A stretch of DNA of 64,000 nt, taken from contig CM065381.1 in the NCBI GenBank assembly GCA_033060915.1, forward strand, positions 3,806,001-3,870,000. Direction: 5' to 3'. The translations under genes and the position numbers were made by a program. The notes under the pieces are model-generated. The model saw only the letters and a program-made list of their open reading frames with translations. It did no database searches and was not told the DNA's origin. Of this stretch, positions 21,271 through 32,626 are shown piece after piece; the stretch's first letter is position 1; every line of letters starts with the position of its first letter. Origin of the DNA: Euryodendron excelsum (lineage: Eukaryota > Streptophyta > Magnoliopsida > Ericales > Pentaphylacaceae).

Positions 21271-21686
21271 TTGCAAAATGTGGTAGCAGTGACGGGACAT
21301 CCCTGCACGGGCAAGACAACATTTGCCTTGAAATGGGCAGAAACCTTTAAGTGTGTTCTTCTCAAACTAGACGACGTCCGTCAGGTCAGTACTATCGCTA
21401 CAGCAGAGGAGTCCACTTTCACATCAAGTTCATTGACCGCTGCGAGCAATATTGTTGAAAAGCTGAACGACCTATCCTCCTACCGAGTCATTTGGCGATT
21501 GGCTGAAACCCAGCTCCGTCTGGGGTTCTCTGTTGTGATTGATTCTGTAACCCGCCCCCAGTACGATCAGTTGCGAGATCTGGCAGCCGCTTCTTCTACA
21601 GAAATAAAAGTCATCCTGCTTGAATGTCGACCACGGGATGGTGAGTCTGAGTGGCGTCAGGGGCGGCTACAACAGCTTAGTTTAGT

Positions 21687-21726
<40 letters not shown>

Positions 21727-23171
21727 AATGATGATCTACGACGTATGCCCAAATTCATTGCGGACACCACATCATTGAATGATGTAAAACATCAGGTTTT
21801 AGTTATTCTAGAGTCGCTCAATGTTTTTCTTGGTCGTAAAATTGACAATACCAACGAGGAAGAAGAAGAAGAGATGCCGATCTTGCTTGAGTGCGACCTG
21901 ACAGAATCAGTGAGGGAATTAGCATATGAAGTTCAAGTTGAGAAGAGCCACGCGCATAAGTTTGAGTGGTGCGACGAGGAGGAGGAGAAGAAAGATAAAG
22001 TCGTCCTTTGTTGTCCGACGTGCCAACAATCTGTCATTGGGGTGGTCACCTACACGTGTGCCAAATGCCTCTTCTTCTTTCACAAATCATGCACCCAATT
22101 ACCACACGAGATTGACCATCCGATTCTTGACAACCCATCCAAGCTCTGTCGCGGGGATGATGAGAACGAGAAGTTCAGCAGCCATTGCTGTAACAGATCT
22201 CTCAAAGGAAAGTACTACTATTCTTGTGCTTCCATAGTCCGCGACCTCTTCGTTGACCTTGATTGCATGTTTCTACCCATTAATCTTCTCAAAGTCAACT
22301 GCCACAAACACCCGATGCGTCTTGGAGTTGACACCCATGATTACACCACGTTCTACTGCCAGGCTTGTGGTAAATTTGGGAAAAGTTCCAGCTACAAATG
22401 TATGGAATGTGATGACTTTAGCGTGCATGTTCATTGTGCCTGCCTACCTAATATGGTACTTCACAGAGGTCATCGACACCCCCTCACCCTCACAGTTTCT
22501 CCAGAAGATGATGATACAGAGGAGTATTACTGTCATGCTTGCGAGAAGCGAAGGAATCCAGATCGCTGGATCTACAATTGCATGGAGTGCGTTTATACTG
22601 CTCATATCAACTGTGTAATAAAAAAGGTATATATGCCCATATTCCTGTTCTACATATGGCTTATTTTCTGCTGTCCCTCAGTACTACTTCCATGTCTCAA
22701 TTTCAAAACTACAAAGAGTTTGCCTTTATTTGAAGAATTGTTTTACTTCTTGTTACACACTTTGTTTGGAAGTAGTTTTACAAACAAACTATCACCATGA
22801 AAGAGTTGGGAAGAATTGGATTGGAGCTAGATTTGGGAATTATGAGTGCATTCCTTGCTGTTATGTAAACAATTTATATGGATCTCTTTACTTACCGTTT
22901 TGGAGTCATCATTTTCTCCATATTCTCCAAAACTTCATTATGTGCTACTGTTAATCAAAGGCAGTGTTGTCACTATGTACCTCTGAAGTAGGAACTCTTA
23001 AGCCTCATTTCCCAGTGCTGCAGTTTGAAAGGCTGATTAAGGTTAAATTTGAAATTGGAATTCAGTCTCAATCCCACATGTTTCAATTCTGCAACACTAA
23101 TTCTGTACCTCAATCAATGATTTCAGGGTACATACGAACCAGTTGGGGGCGAAAAACAACTGCGAAATTGA
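21271..23171 (+). CDS. P-loop ATPase/kinase-like plus DC1-domain protein
   Basis: The main exon runs to 22626, where AAG/GTATAT is a phase-0 donor. A candidate last exon after TTTCAG (23127-23171) adds GTYEPVGG and ends at a TGA. The N-terminal 150 residues hold a Walker A (GHPCTGKTT), a Walker B-like GFSVVIDSV and VILLECRPRD, as in AAA_33/zeta-type ATP-binding kinases. An Asp tract encoded by a GAT microsatellite (21690-21726) follows. After it come about four Cys/His-rich DC1 domains (residues about 225-450; for example CCPTCQQ, CQACGKF, CHACEKR and HINC). DC1 domains are zinc-binding and occur in large plant families linked to stress signalling. No ATG opens the frame: it starts at TTG after an upstream TGA, while an ATG at 21242 runs in another frame into a stop. 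Either a 1-bp indel near 21270 or an unseen splice is implied, so the gene may be damaged. Confidence 0.72.
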
Positions 23172-26100
23172 TGGCAACAGCAGAAAGTAACAGCATCCTT
23201 GATGCCGATGCCAATGGCAACATTGACGATATCAACAGGGAGTCAATGGCGATTTGCAGTTTCTGCACCCAGCAGAAATTGTTAACGACATTGGTTGGGT
23301 GATAAGAAAATTTAAGTCCTATTGTTGTTTAAGGTTGACCAGACATGTTTTTTAAATTTATTTTTAGTTCATCAGAAGAAGGGATTATAAGCAGACATTT
23401 ATTACTGGTTCAGGTAAGTTCATATTGCATTAATTAATCTGTATGCTTATAGTTTTCTTGTTAGTGTATGAATAAACCACGAACTTTTTGGGTTGAGATT
23501 CTACTTAATTTTCCCATTGTAGGCCGGAGTAGTACTAGTTCTCTCATAGGTGGATTCATTACAAAAGAAACTCAAAATTTTAACTCAATTAATGACAATG
23601 AAAATCAAAGTTTTAACTCAATTAATGAATATTGAGAAATACTAGTTCTGTACGTTTGAGAGTTTTAGACCTTTTTTCAAAGAAATAAGTGTCCATTTTG
23701 ATATATTTCTCATAACGTAATCATTTTCTATAGAAGATATTTACCAAGAAATAAGATGAAACACTCTTTTAAGTTTACAGAACTTCAAAGAATAAATGAA
23801 TGAAAATTCTATTGAATTTGAAGATATTCACACACATTACAAGTAGATGACGGGCTGAATAACTCGACAATATAAGTTACAAAGCTGCTCCTAAACTAGA
23901 TTAGTGCTACTCCTAAGATAAATGTCCGCATGTGGGGTGTTGAAAGGGTCTCTCCTGCCTTGAGATTAAGGGCTATTATAGCCTATGACTTGTAATTTTC
24001 TGGATCGACGATTATTTAACAAAATATTTTAATTTACAATCCTCTCTACAAATTCTATCATTTTCTGTACTTCACCAGTTTCCCATGTATCTTTGCATTT
24101 GTACCGTCCTTTTAGGGGTTTAGCTTCCATTATGCTTGGATCATTTTGATAATTTTAGATGCACCTAAGCGCTGCCAGTTTTAGTAGCGATTATAATCTA
24201 TAGTTTGCAAGTGGTCAAGTCTTTTTAAGCCTTCGATTTTAAAATAGGTGCTTGCCTTGGAAAAATTGGCGACTATAGTCCCCTATGACAAGGGCTTGCA
24301 GGAGACTTCATATTCGACATTGGAGAGAAAGCACTTGATAAACAAAAATGATTAAACAAACATTTTATTTTCATTTTTTTTAAATTGTGGAGTTTGATTA
24401 AATGATGGTATTATTTGAAAAAGTGTTGAAACACAAAAAAGAGTTTGAGTTCGTTTGGTTTTTTTTGTTTGGGAACATCATAAAGGGTAAAAGTACCATT
24501 CCCTATCATTCATGTGCATAATCCTCTTGACAGAGGCACTCACTTCGTATTTCTGACAAAAGGTTTTGTACCACAAATTAACCGATGTCAAAGTTTAAAC
24601 ACTAACATACACCAATACAAATTACTTTTTGCAGTCCTTGTATGGCTCAACTAATACAATTTGTTCCAAATGATCAAATTTGCAAGAATCTCTTTAGTAT
24701 CCACACCAAAGAACTAGAACTAAATCCTGCTTCCTCCCAGAGTTTGGGTGGATCATGGGTTAAAGGGAGTGTCATTCCTCTAATTGGAATCAAACCCCCT
24801 TTATACCCAACAAAGTTAACATCTTATTCATATTCTCGGTGTATCAAAGGCTAAAAACTTAGGAGAGAAGGGTAAGTCGAACCCATGATCTATTGGCATG
24901 GGTGGGGTGATAAGCTCATTTGGTAGGACTTTTCTGTCTATCTTTTTTTTAGCTCATAAGCAAAAAACTCAGATTTTTCTAACTTTTTTATTATTTTTTT
25001 TGTTGCTTTTTTTTTACTTATCTTTAGCTTATAAAAACAAAAAAGTAAAAAAATTCTAGTTTTTTTTGCTTATAAACAAAAAAAAAAACTGTACCAAACG
25101 GTCGGTTCCTCCATCTTATTCATATTCTATTGAATGCAAATGCATCAAATCTTCACTTAAAATTGATAACACAGAAATGAAATCAAACAAGCCATTGCAA
25201 TTAGGTGAATCACAGAACTCACGGGCAATCATACATAGCATAGACTAAGCAGTCAAATGACCAAACACACTGGCATTGCATCTTAGGAGAAAAAGTTCTT
25301 ATCCATTACACATGTAGCACCTTAACCATTTCCAAGTGGTTAACTGCTTAAAATTTCAAGTACATCAAAGAGGAAACCTGATGAGGACCACATTAGAAAC
25401 CGTCACCGAACTCTTACTAGTGCTTTATTCTTGGATCAAATACTGCATTTGACACTAACCATCCAAGAGAAGAGCAAGTTAGTTTCACTAGGAACTACCT
25501 TAATAAAAGCAGACGTAAGAACCCAGAAAGAACTGATTTCTTCTCCATTCCGACACTCCCTCTTCTCCGTCTCCTTCTCCTTCTATTCCTATTCCCCTTT
25601 TTTTTATTCTAAATTTCTAGCCATATGAAGTGTGTTGTTGTTCAAACTGATTATGTAGGACCAAGCTACCCAAGTGGGACTCATCATGCTATGATTTCAA
25701 ATCAAACTTTCTTAGATAAATGAGGCAGGTAGAGGGCATCATGACATGAGCTATCAATGATGCCTCCACACTATGCTTCCGTATGTTAAAAAGTTACTAG
25801 AAAGAGAACATGTTCGCATTTTAGGAACAGAATCACAAAAGAGAGAGAATAAAAAAGAGAAAAAAAAAGAAAAGTAAAAGAACTATAGCTGTTCAACAAT
25901 GGAGATGATTAAAAACAGGATCACAAAAGAGAGGGGGGGTTGGTGTGTTGGTGGAAAACTATAGCTGTTCAACAGCGTAGATGATTAAAACGCCACGGAT
26001 CAATGCTGTTCTAATCTGTAAAATTGAATAAACGAATCAAGTCATTTGCAAACTAGTGGAATCCTAATTTCTAATTCATCTGATATGTAGTAGCCTGAAA

Positions 26101-29100
26101 AGACAACTCCACCATTGAGATTGCAACATATTAAGGAGCGTAAGCATCACAGTACTGCTTATTCTAGAAGCAAATGACTTCAATGTACCCAAAAAAAAAT
26201 AAATAAAACAAAAAGACAAAAGAAAGCAAATGATTAATGGACAAAATAAAGAGGGATGTTCATTCCGACTGTCTGATGAAGGGTTTATTGCGGAGTACTA
26301 CCTGCTTTTCCCTGTCAAGATCCTTTTCTGTCACAAAATGTCTCAAGCTTCAACTCCTCTGACAGGCTGCAGAAAAAGTTATATAACTATAGGATCTCTT
26401 GAAGCCATGACTTTTGATCCCTTAATTCTTGTTTCAAACTCGCACTTAAACTTCAATTCATCTTTGATAAGGAATGCCATCCACCATAGCATGCCACGAA
26501 GAGGAAAGAAAAAAAATCCAAGCATCAATGGTATCTTGGGCATAATGGTAACTTTGGGCTGGAAGGGGCTAATAAGGAGTGGACGCTGAGGTTGAACTAC
26601 GTCAACTATCAAAAAGCAAAAGAATAGAAAACAAAAAATTCTAGCATAAATCCCAAACTAATGTAATTACAGAGATAGATGATAGAAGCAAGAACAATCA
26701 CAAACCTGAGGAGAAAATTCCAAAACATATTCCCAGTGTATTTTCAAATGCCATAAGTTTTTCAAACAATTGTTGTCACATAGTATGATACTTGTGCGGA
26801 ATAAATTCTCAAAAAAGATCACATATACAAACCAATGAGAAAGACAGAAAGCAACTTCTATGTAACCAAATCAAGGAAATCGTGGCTATATACTCCACAC
26901 AACACTATGTGCTTGCGTACAAACAAATGCATGTATTAAACACAAATACACACATGTTAATGTAAATTAAAAGTGACGGTACTAACTACCTTAGGATCTT
27001 TTTTCCGATTTGGTTATACTAGTGTACCCTTGTGCCTTTTAACAGACTTAGACTAGGAAGAATTAAAGATGATACTCATATAAAAGACACTCCCTTGAGC
27101 AGCTTAATTACTAGAGCAAGTTTGGAAGGAAAAAATAAACACTATGGATGGAGCACTTAGTGAAATGCCTTTGATTCAGAGATGTAGGCAAAGCTCTGCT
27201 GATGTAGGCGAAGATAAGGCCTAAGATTGGCCAGTTTTGTACGTGTCTAAAACATCTGTGACCATAGCACAAGCTTGCCGCCATATTCATTCTCGGTGAC
27301 TGCCACAACAACACTAGACATTGTATTAAAGTTGAGCCTGAAAGGTGAGGAGCGCATGATGGAGCTAGATGATTGGGAAAACAGTCTCAAGCCTTTTCAC
27401 CCTTCTCCAACTCCTTGCAGATACGAATTCTTCGCATATTTCCCAGATCTTTCAGTTGACTTCTAGCTAATAGCTTTCCCCCCAACTCCAATTTTTTTCC
27501 ATTAGAATGGCAGAAAAGGCTATAAGAATGGGAGCTACTTGTTGGAGGGTTGGAGAGAAAAGACGGGGATTCTGTTAACAAACTCCACAGCAGATTAGAT
27601 TAGCATGGAGATCATTGCCCAAACCATAGCATTCCAATTGCAGATCAGTAAGAAAACGGGTGATTTGCAGTTTCACACTCTAATTAACATGATAGACACT
27701 AAGCATGCTCCACAGCATATCTCAAGCTAGGATCCTCTAAGAGAAATAGCATCAGATGCCACCATCCATAACAGACTTGAGCCTCTCGTGCATCCAGAAT
27801 TCTACATTTGCCTCTACTCCAGGGAACTAACAAATTTAGCATGATCAATTTACTGAGCTTTGTCCAGTAAGTATGTTAACCTTGCCAAAGGCAATAGAAA
27901 CAGGGGCAGCCGAGGCCTATTATGTGGCAAACAATAGGCTGCGATTGAAATTTTTTTAAGTTTCTTACACTGGGTTTTGAAATAGTTTCAATGCCTACTG
28001 ATTTGACTTCCTTGATTGCTCTTTCTTTGCAAGCACACCATTATAAGAGCTGAGACCATGCAATTTGTCATTAATACGTGGTACTAACTTTTGCAAGTGC
28101 TCATAACCAAAAAATAGGTAAGTTAGTGTCCTTGTATTGCTGGTGCCAATAGAATTGCTAGGTCCAGGTTTTTCACTAATCACATTGGATCCTCGTAAAA
28201 TATAAATTTATGATCATTCCATTATTTCGATAATTTAGTATTGCCGCCATGTTTCTGTAGAAAAAAAATATGAGCCTAGCTTAGGAGAGGCTGTGGGAAT
28301 CTCACGGTAGACTTATTGGTCCTCAGACAGGAAAAGTAGGACTTATTTGTAATTTTCCTTCTTGCCTAGGTGTGAATTTCGGTTTTAAATGTAAAAGAGT
28401 TCAGCATGTTAAGGCAAGATAACCAAAGTGATGGTACTTACCGTTACTCAATTGGAATTTTCAAGCATGCACTATTTCGCAGAATCTAACCCCCAGTTCT
28501 CAGTGGTGAAGAGATCTACACAGAGAATTAAACCAGTTAAAATGCAACTGTCACCATACAATTCTGTTTCATATGTAAAAGAGTTATAAACATGACATTG
28601 TTCATTAAGTAAAGCAGTACTACAATACAGTGTGACAAACTAACAAACTTGAGGATTGTTTCATATTATTCTATAGCAAAAACTGTGAAATTGTTCTTTT
28701 CCCCTAAAGAAAGTACAAATATGTACTAGTTTTCTCATCAGAGGACCATTAAGTCTACAGACCAAATACTTTACTTTACAATGACAAGTCTTAGATAAGA
28801 AAGTCCAAAACATATGTGACTTCTTCTAAACCATTTCCAATTTAGATTACTCTGTCATAACTTTAGACCCCAGATGGTCCACATTTTTTCCAATCAAGAT
28901 TAAAGACTTCTTTTGTGAAGTTTTAGATATTTACTTAAATCATATATCCTATTTTCAAACAAATCCAACTGCGGCCAGAAAATCTTGCTTCAAATGTAAA
29001 AAGTCTAATTCAAGGAACAAAACAAAAAATAAGTTGTGTGTGCTTACTCAATCAGAATTTGCATGCACTCTGTAGGACCTACCCCCAGTTCTCTTAGCAG

Positions 29101-29527
29101 TTGAAGAGGGAGACCCTCAAAGGATCTAATAGCAAATGCAATTGTCAAGCATCACTCTACCAAGCCCAATGATATTTCCCAAACATACCATACCTTAGGG
29201 ATTTGCTAGCAAAGGCTTCCAAATGTTCCTGCTTTATGCTTCATTCCAAACTGTTACAATGAAATTTACTCCAAGGAAAGTTTACCATAAAAATTTCAGT
29301 GCATTTGTTAGATTATGTAATGTTGTCTTTCCAGTTTGCTACAGGGGCTTTTTTCCCCATCTGCTGGAAATGAAGAAATTGACCCTGCATATCTATCAAT
29401 CCTTCAATGCAACGATATACAAACAACAATGGAAGTGAATTGCAATCAAACAAGTCAATGACATATTAAAAGTGCTACTTTTGATTATATAGGTAACAAA
29501 TCCAAAACAATCCAGAAGAGAAACACA
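23172..29527. other. Intergenic, no gene seen
   Basis: About 6.3 kb without a supportable gene. The longest ORF (26230-26589, plus) has no recognisable domain and is overlapped by an equally plausible minus ORF. The 17-base phrase CATCTTATTCATATTCT occurs at about 24819 and 25112. An A/T-run rich block near 24940-25105 ends in GTACCAAACGGTC, which resembles the end of the MITE at 63127. The part next to the F-box gene (28.4-29.5 kb) holds a degenerate duplication, listed separately. Confidence 0.5.
28436..29160. repeat. Degenerate direct duplication about 600 bp apart
   Basis: The block at about 28436-28560 and that at about 29036-29160 share ordered motifs: ACTCAAT, GCATGCACT, CCCCAGTTCTC, GAAGAG, GATCTA and a closing CAATTGTCA/CAACTGTCA. 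Spacing is similar in both, so this is an old local duplication. No frame is shared. It lies just downstream of the F-box gene and could be part of a long 3' region. Confidence 0.4.
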
Positions 29528-30685
29528 TTAGAAAGAAGGAGTGACCCAGACAGGCGGACAAGTAAAACTAAGTGATTCCCCTTTATAGTGGGGCTCTCGG
29601 CTTCCATCTTCCAAGTTGAAAACACCCATATCCTTGCCGCCTCCTTGAGGGCTGAATGCTGCGTATGATTCCAAACAATCATCAGTATAATATATGCAAT
29701 TAGGCTTGATTGTTGGAAACCTAGAGGCATCAACGGAGACGGAAGCACTCTGACCCAGGAATAGTGCTCTGCCCCCCAAGTCCTTAATCTCTTGCCATCT
29801 CTGGTTGCTCAAATCAAGCACAAACACTTGAAAGTTTGTGGTCTCATAAGTTGTACCCACATATTCAGTAATGTCCTCATAAGCTTTATCAATATCAGGA
29901 CCATCCAGCTCTACATCTCGCGCAACAATCAGTAATGCCCCGGCCGATTCAACCAAGTATGTCTGCTTCGTCGCAATCAATTGAGTGGGTATTCCTCCAA
30001 CAACCCGCACCTGTGCCACAGTAGTTGGATTTGGGCCTACCACATCACAAATCATAACCGCGCCCAGAGTATCAACTGCGTAAAAATGGCCCTTGAAATA
30101 AGTGATATCGTCATACGCAGCGTTGTGGGTTTCTATTACTGTCCAGGATTCATCTCCCGGCCTCCAATAACCCAGGTGATTGCAACCTCCATGAATAACC
30201 ATTAGTACGTAATTTGGAGTCTGAGAAGGGCTTGCTGATAACACGGCCTTGTGTATGAAATCCGTAGATTCCATCCAATATTCTTGATAATATTTGAAGG
30301 TGGTTTGTTGGGGAAGGGCGATCTGAACGCGGGAGAAGGGATGCAACAATTCCATCTCCCCGTCTTCTGCTGCCGTCACGAACCATCCAAGTGACTCCAT
30401 GCACCGCTTTCCTCTTGCCTCTGGCAGAGGCACTTTGCGAATCATGCCGCCTTTTGACAGACTAAAAAACTGGCGCATATTGTTGTTTTCGTCATCTTCT
30501 TCTTCTTCTTTTTCAGCAAGCATCAGCCATGGAAGCTGTGGTGAAGAAGTGTTGAAATTCTCCTTCACTGCAACCGATCGCCACTTAGTGCATACCCCAC
30601 CGAAAGAAACAAAATCTTCCAACGAATCTATCCGCTTGGCGACGAGAATCAAAAGATCTTGTTGAAGTTCCGCCCAATTTCCCAT
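29528..30685 (-). CDS. F-box protein with DUF295/KIB-type C-terminal domain (SKIP23-like)
   Basis: This is an uninterrupted 385-residue frame. The N-terminus (MGNWAELQQDLLILVAKRID, then FGGVCTKWRSV) is a plant F-box, which binds the SKP1 subunit of SCF ubiquitin ligases. The remainder is a DUF295-type repeat domain with typical blocks: WFVTAAEDGEMELLHPFS, DITYFKGHFYAVD, YLVESAGALLIVARD, FQVFVLDLSNQRW, LGGRALFLGQSASVSVDA and NCIYYTDD. The length fits the family. The ATG at 30685 is chosen because the F-box starts directly after it; the open frame continues upstream to 30853 without conserved features. A TATA box lies 200 bp upstream. The gene appears single-exon and intact, the best host gene in the window. 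Its substrate is unknown. Confidence 0.9.
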   Translation of the reverse strand: MGNWAELQQDLLILVAKRIDSLEDFVSFGGVCTKWRSVAVKENFNTSSPQLPWLMLAEKEEEEDDENNNMRQFFSLSKGGMIRKVPLPEARGKRCMESLGWFVTAAEDGEMELLHPFSRVQIALPQQTTFKYYQEYWMESTDFIHKAVLSASPSQTPNYVLMVIHGGCNHLGYWRPGDESWTVIETHNAAYDDITYFKGHFYAVDTLGAVMICDVVGPNPTTVAQVRVVGGIPTQLIATKQTYLVESAGALLIVARDVELDGPDIDKAYEDITEYVGTTYETTNFQVFVLDLSNQRWQEIKDLGGRALFLGQSASVSVDASRFPTIKPNCIYYTDDCLESYAAFSPQGGGKDMGVFNLEDGSREPHYKGESLSFTCPPVWVTPSF

Positions 30686-30887
30686 ACCCACTGTTGTTAT
30701 TCCTTCCTTCCTAGTTGCTAGACCTACAAGAAACAAACAACCAAACAAAAAAACAACTGCCTTCCTACCTAAGACAGACAGATAGAGACCTAAAAGTACA
30801 CAGAGACCTTCGACCTGCCTTCTTAAGATAGATCGATTGATTAAAGAAAACACAGAAAACCTTCGAACAAATCGATCGATCTAAAGG

Positions 30888-30894
30888 TTTTATA
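30888..30894 (-). promoter_or_regulatory. TATA box of the F-box gene
   Basis: On the minus strand, TTTGTATAAAACCTTTAG lies about 200 bp before the chosen ATG, giving a predicted leader of roughly 170 bases rich in pyrimidines. AGAACCCTAACG upstream resembles a telo-box. The assignment is by position only. Confidence 0.5.
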
Positions 30895-31039
30895 CAAACA
30901 AAAAACAACACTAACCTCAGAACCCTAACGAAACACAAGGGATACCAAGGACAGACGCAGTACAAGACGGCGGAGAGGTTTAGGGGATTTGATGTGTATT
31001 TGTTTTTTTGTTTCTCATCCATGCTGTTATAAAACAAAT

Positions 31040-31632
31040 CGTTGGGTTTGATGGAAGCGATGATATTTTAAATTTAAAAAGGTATTACTTTTAAATATAA
31101 ATTTAAAAGTTTTTAAAAAATATATAAATTATTAATATTATACATATGATAAAAAATTAAAATATTAATTTAAATTTTATAATTATTCACTAATTATTTT
31201 TTATTTTTTTTATCTCTCATTTACTCAAACTAACGACGCACAAAGTAGGGCACCCTTCTTGTACAAAATATATAAACAGAAGAGAGATCCACACCTATGG
31301 AAACAATGAATAAAATGGGGAATCCATAGAGGGACGAGTGGAATAGGACTCCGCTTCCTAGTGCGTGGGTGAAACAGCAGTTCAATGAACAACGACACGT
31401 GTAACTTTTTATTACAGGAATTACTGCCACTTGGCCAGTGACATGTGAAAAAGTCTAAGGTCTGGCTTGGCGGGATTAAGTAGGATTAGGTTAGATTGCA
31501 CTAACAATTTGATATAATCTCACGTTTGGTTGTAAATAAATAACTAAATTATTTATTTTACATATATAAAATTATTTAAGTTTATTTAGTTTTAGAGACA
31601 GAGATAGGACTGATAGTCTCGGACAAAATTTG
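31040..31632. other. AT-rich intergenic DNA upstream of the F-box gene
   Basis: No gene is seen. The part from 31040 to 31210 is almost pure AT. From about 31450 the phrase GGATTAAGTAGGATTAGG, and near 32290 CTTAATCCGAGAACTG, may be the two outer ends of one AT-rich insertion enclosing the tandem duplication. I could not find a target duplication. Confidence 0.35.
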
Positions 31633-32160
31633 TATAAATAATGACTAAAATACTATTTACTTAAACGTGTAAATATTATTTTATATTATGTATAACAACG
31701 TAATATAATATTATATAATATAACATAATATAATATAATATAATATATATGTGTTAATATATTATTTATGTATATTAATATCATAATTATACATATATTA
31801 ATATAGCATATATTAGCATTAAATTAGTAATATGATATATGTTATATGTTAATATCATATATATATATATATATAAATATATATTTTGTACTTGTTAATA
31901 TTTTAAAACAATGTTATTTATTATTAATATAGTGTAATGGTCAAAATACTATTTACTAAACTTGTATATATTATTTTATATTATGTATAACAACATAATA
32001 TAATACGACATAACATAATATTGTATAATATAATATATATGTGTTAATATATTATTCATGTATATTAGTATTAAATTAGTAATATAATAAATGTTAATAT
32101 AGATTTTGTACCCATTAATATATTAAGACAATATTATTTATTATTAATATAGTGTTTTTT
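31633..32160. repeat. AT-rich tandem duplication (about 300 and 220 bp)
   Basis: Two adjacent copies start with GACTAAAATACTATTTACT and GGTCAAAATACTATTTACT, and both run through TTATATTATGTATAACAAC, many TAATATAA units and ATTTATTATTAATATAGTG. The second copy (from about 31937) is shorter. The sequence has no coding potential and would melt easily. Confidence 0.7.
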
Positions 32161-32380
32161 TATTATATATTAAATCATATTTGTGAGGTATGAGAATAAC
32201 TCCTAATTTTATCCTATGTTTGTTTCACACAAGGATCAAATAAACTATGAGACTACAAGGGATTATTAATCCAGTGACAATGAGTCCCAGAATTCTTAAT
32301 CCGAGAACTGCTTATTCAGTCCTGCGAAGCAAATGAGGCCTAATAGTGTTAAGTAATACATTGAAATCAGTTCATCCTTA

Positions 32381-32626
32381 ATAGTCAGAATTTTTTAGAC
32401 TTTTAATCTCACTACACTATATGTTAATCATTCAGATTCAACAGATAAAATTAACTTATTAAAATTTATAATTTTATTTAATGTGAAAAAAAACTAATAA
32501 ATTAAGAATATGAGTTTGCATTGAATAACAACATTATTCTTGAATCTAGATGACTAACATGCAGCACAATAAGATAAGGAGACTGGAGGATTCTGAATAT
32601 TAAGGTTTGGAGGGGAGCCAAACCCG
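32381..32626. mobile_element. Second long-TIR MITE (relative of 17551-17806)
   Basis: The left arm (GACTTTTAATCTCAC, then ATTCAGATTCAAC) and the right arm (TTGAATCTAGATGACTAAC, then AAGATAAGGAG, then AATATTAAGGTTTGG) are inverted repeats of each other. They match the arms of 17551-17806 in order. The G-box is not preserved here. The exact ends are uncertain. Confidence 0.5.

Noticed and set aside
26230..26589. 119-codon plus-strand ORF
   Set aside because: No domain, no conserved copy in the window, overlapped by a similar minus ORF and lacking promoter or splice context.
29485..30853. Upstream extension of the F-box frame to 30853 and an alternative ORF at 29485-29748
   Set aside because: The F-box starts directly at the ATG at 30685; the extension is leader sequence, and the short ORF is a shadow.
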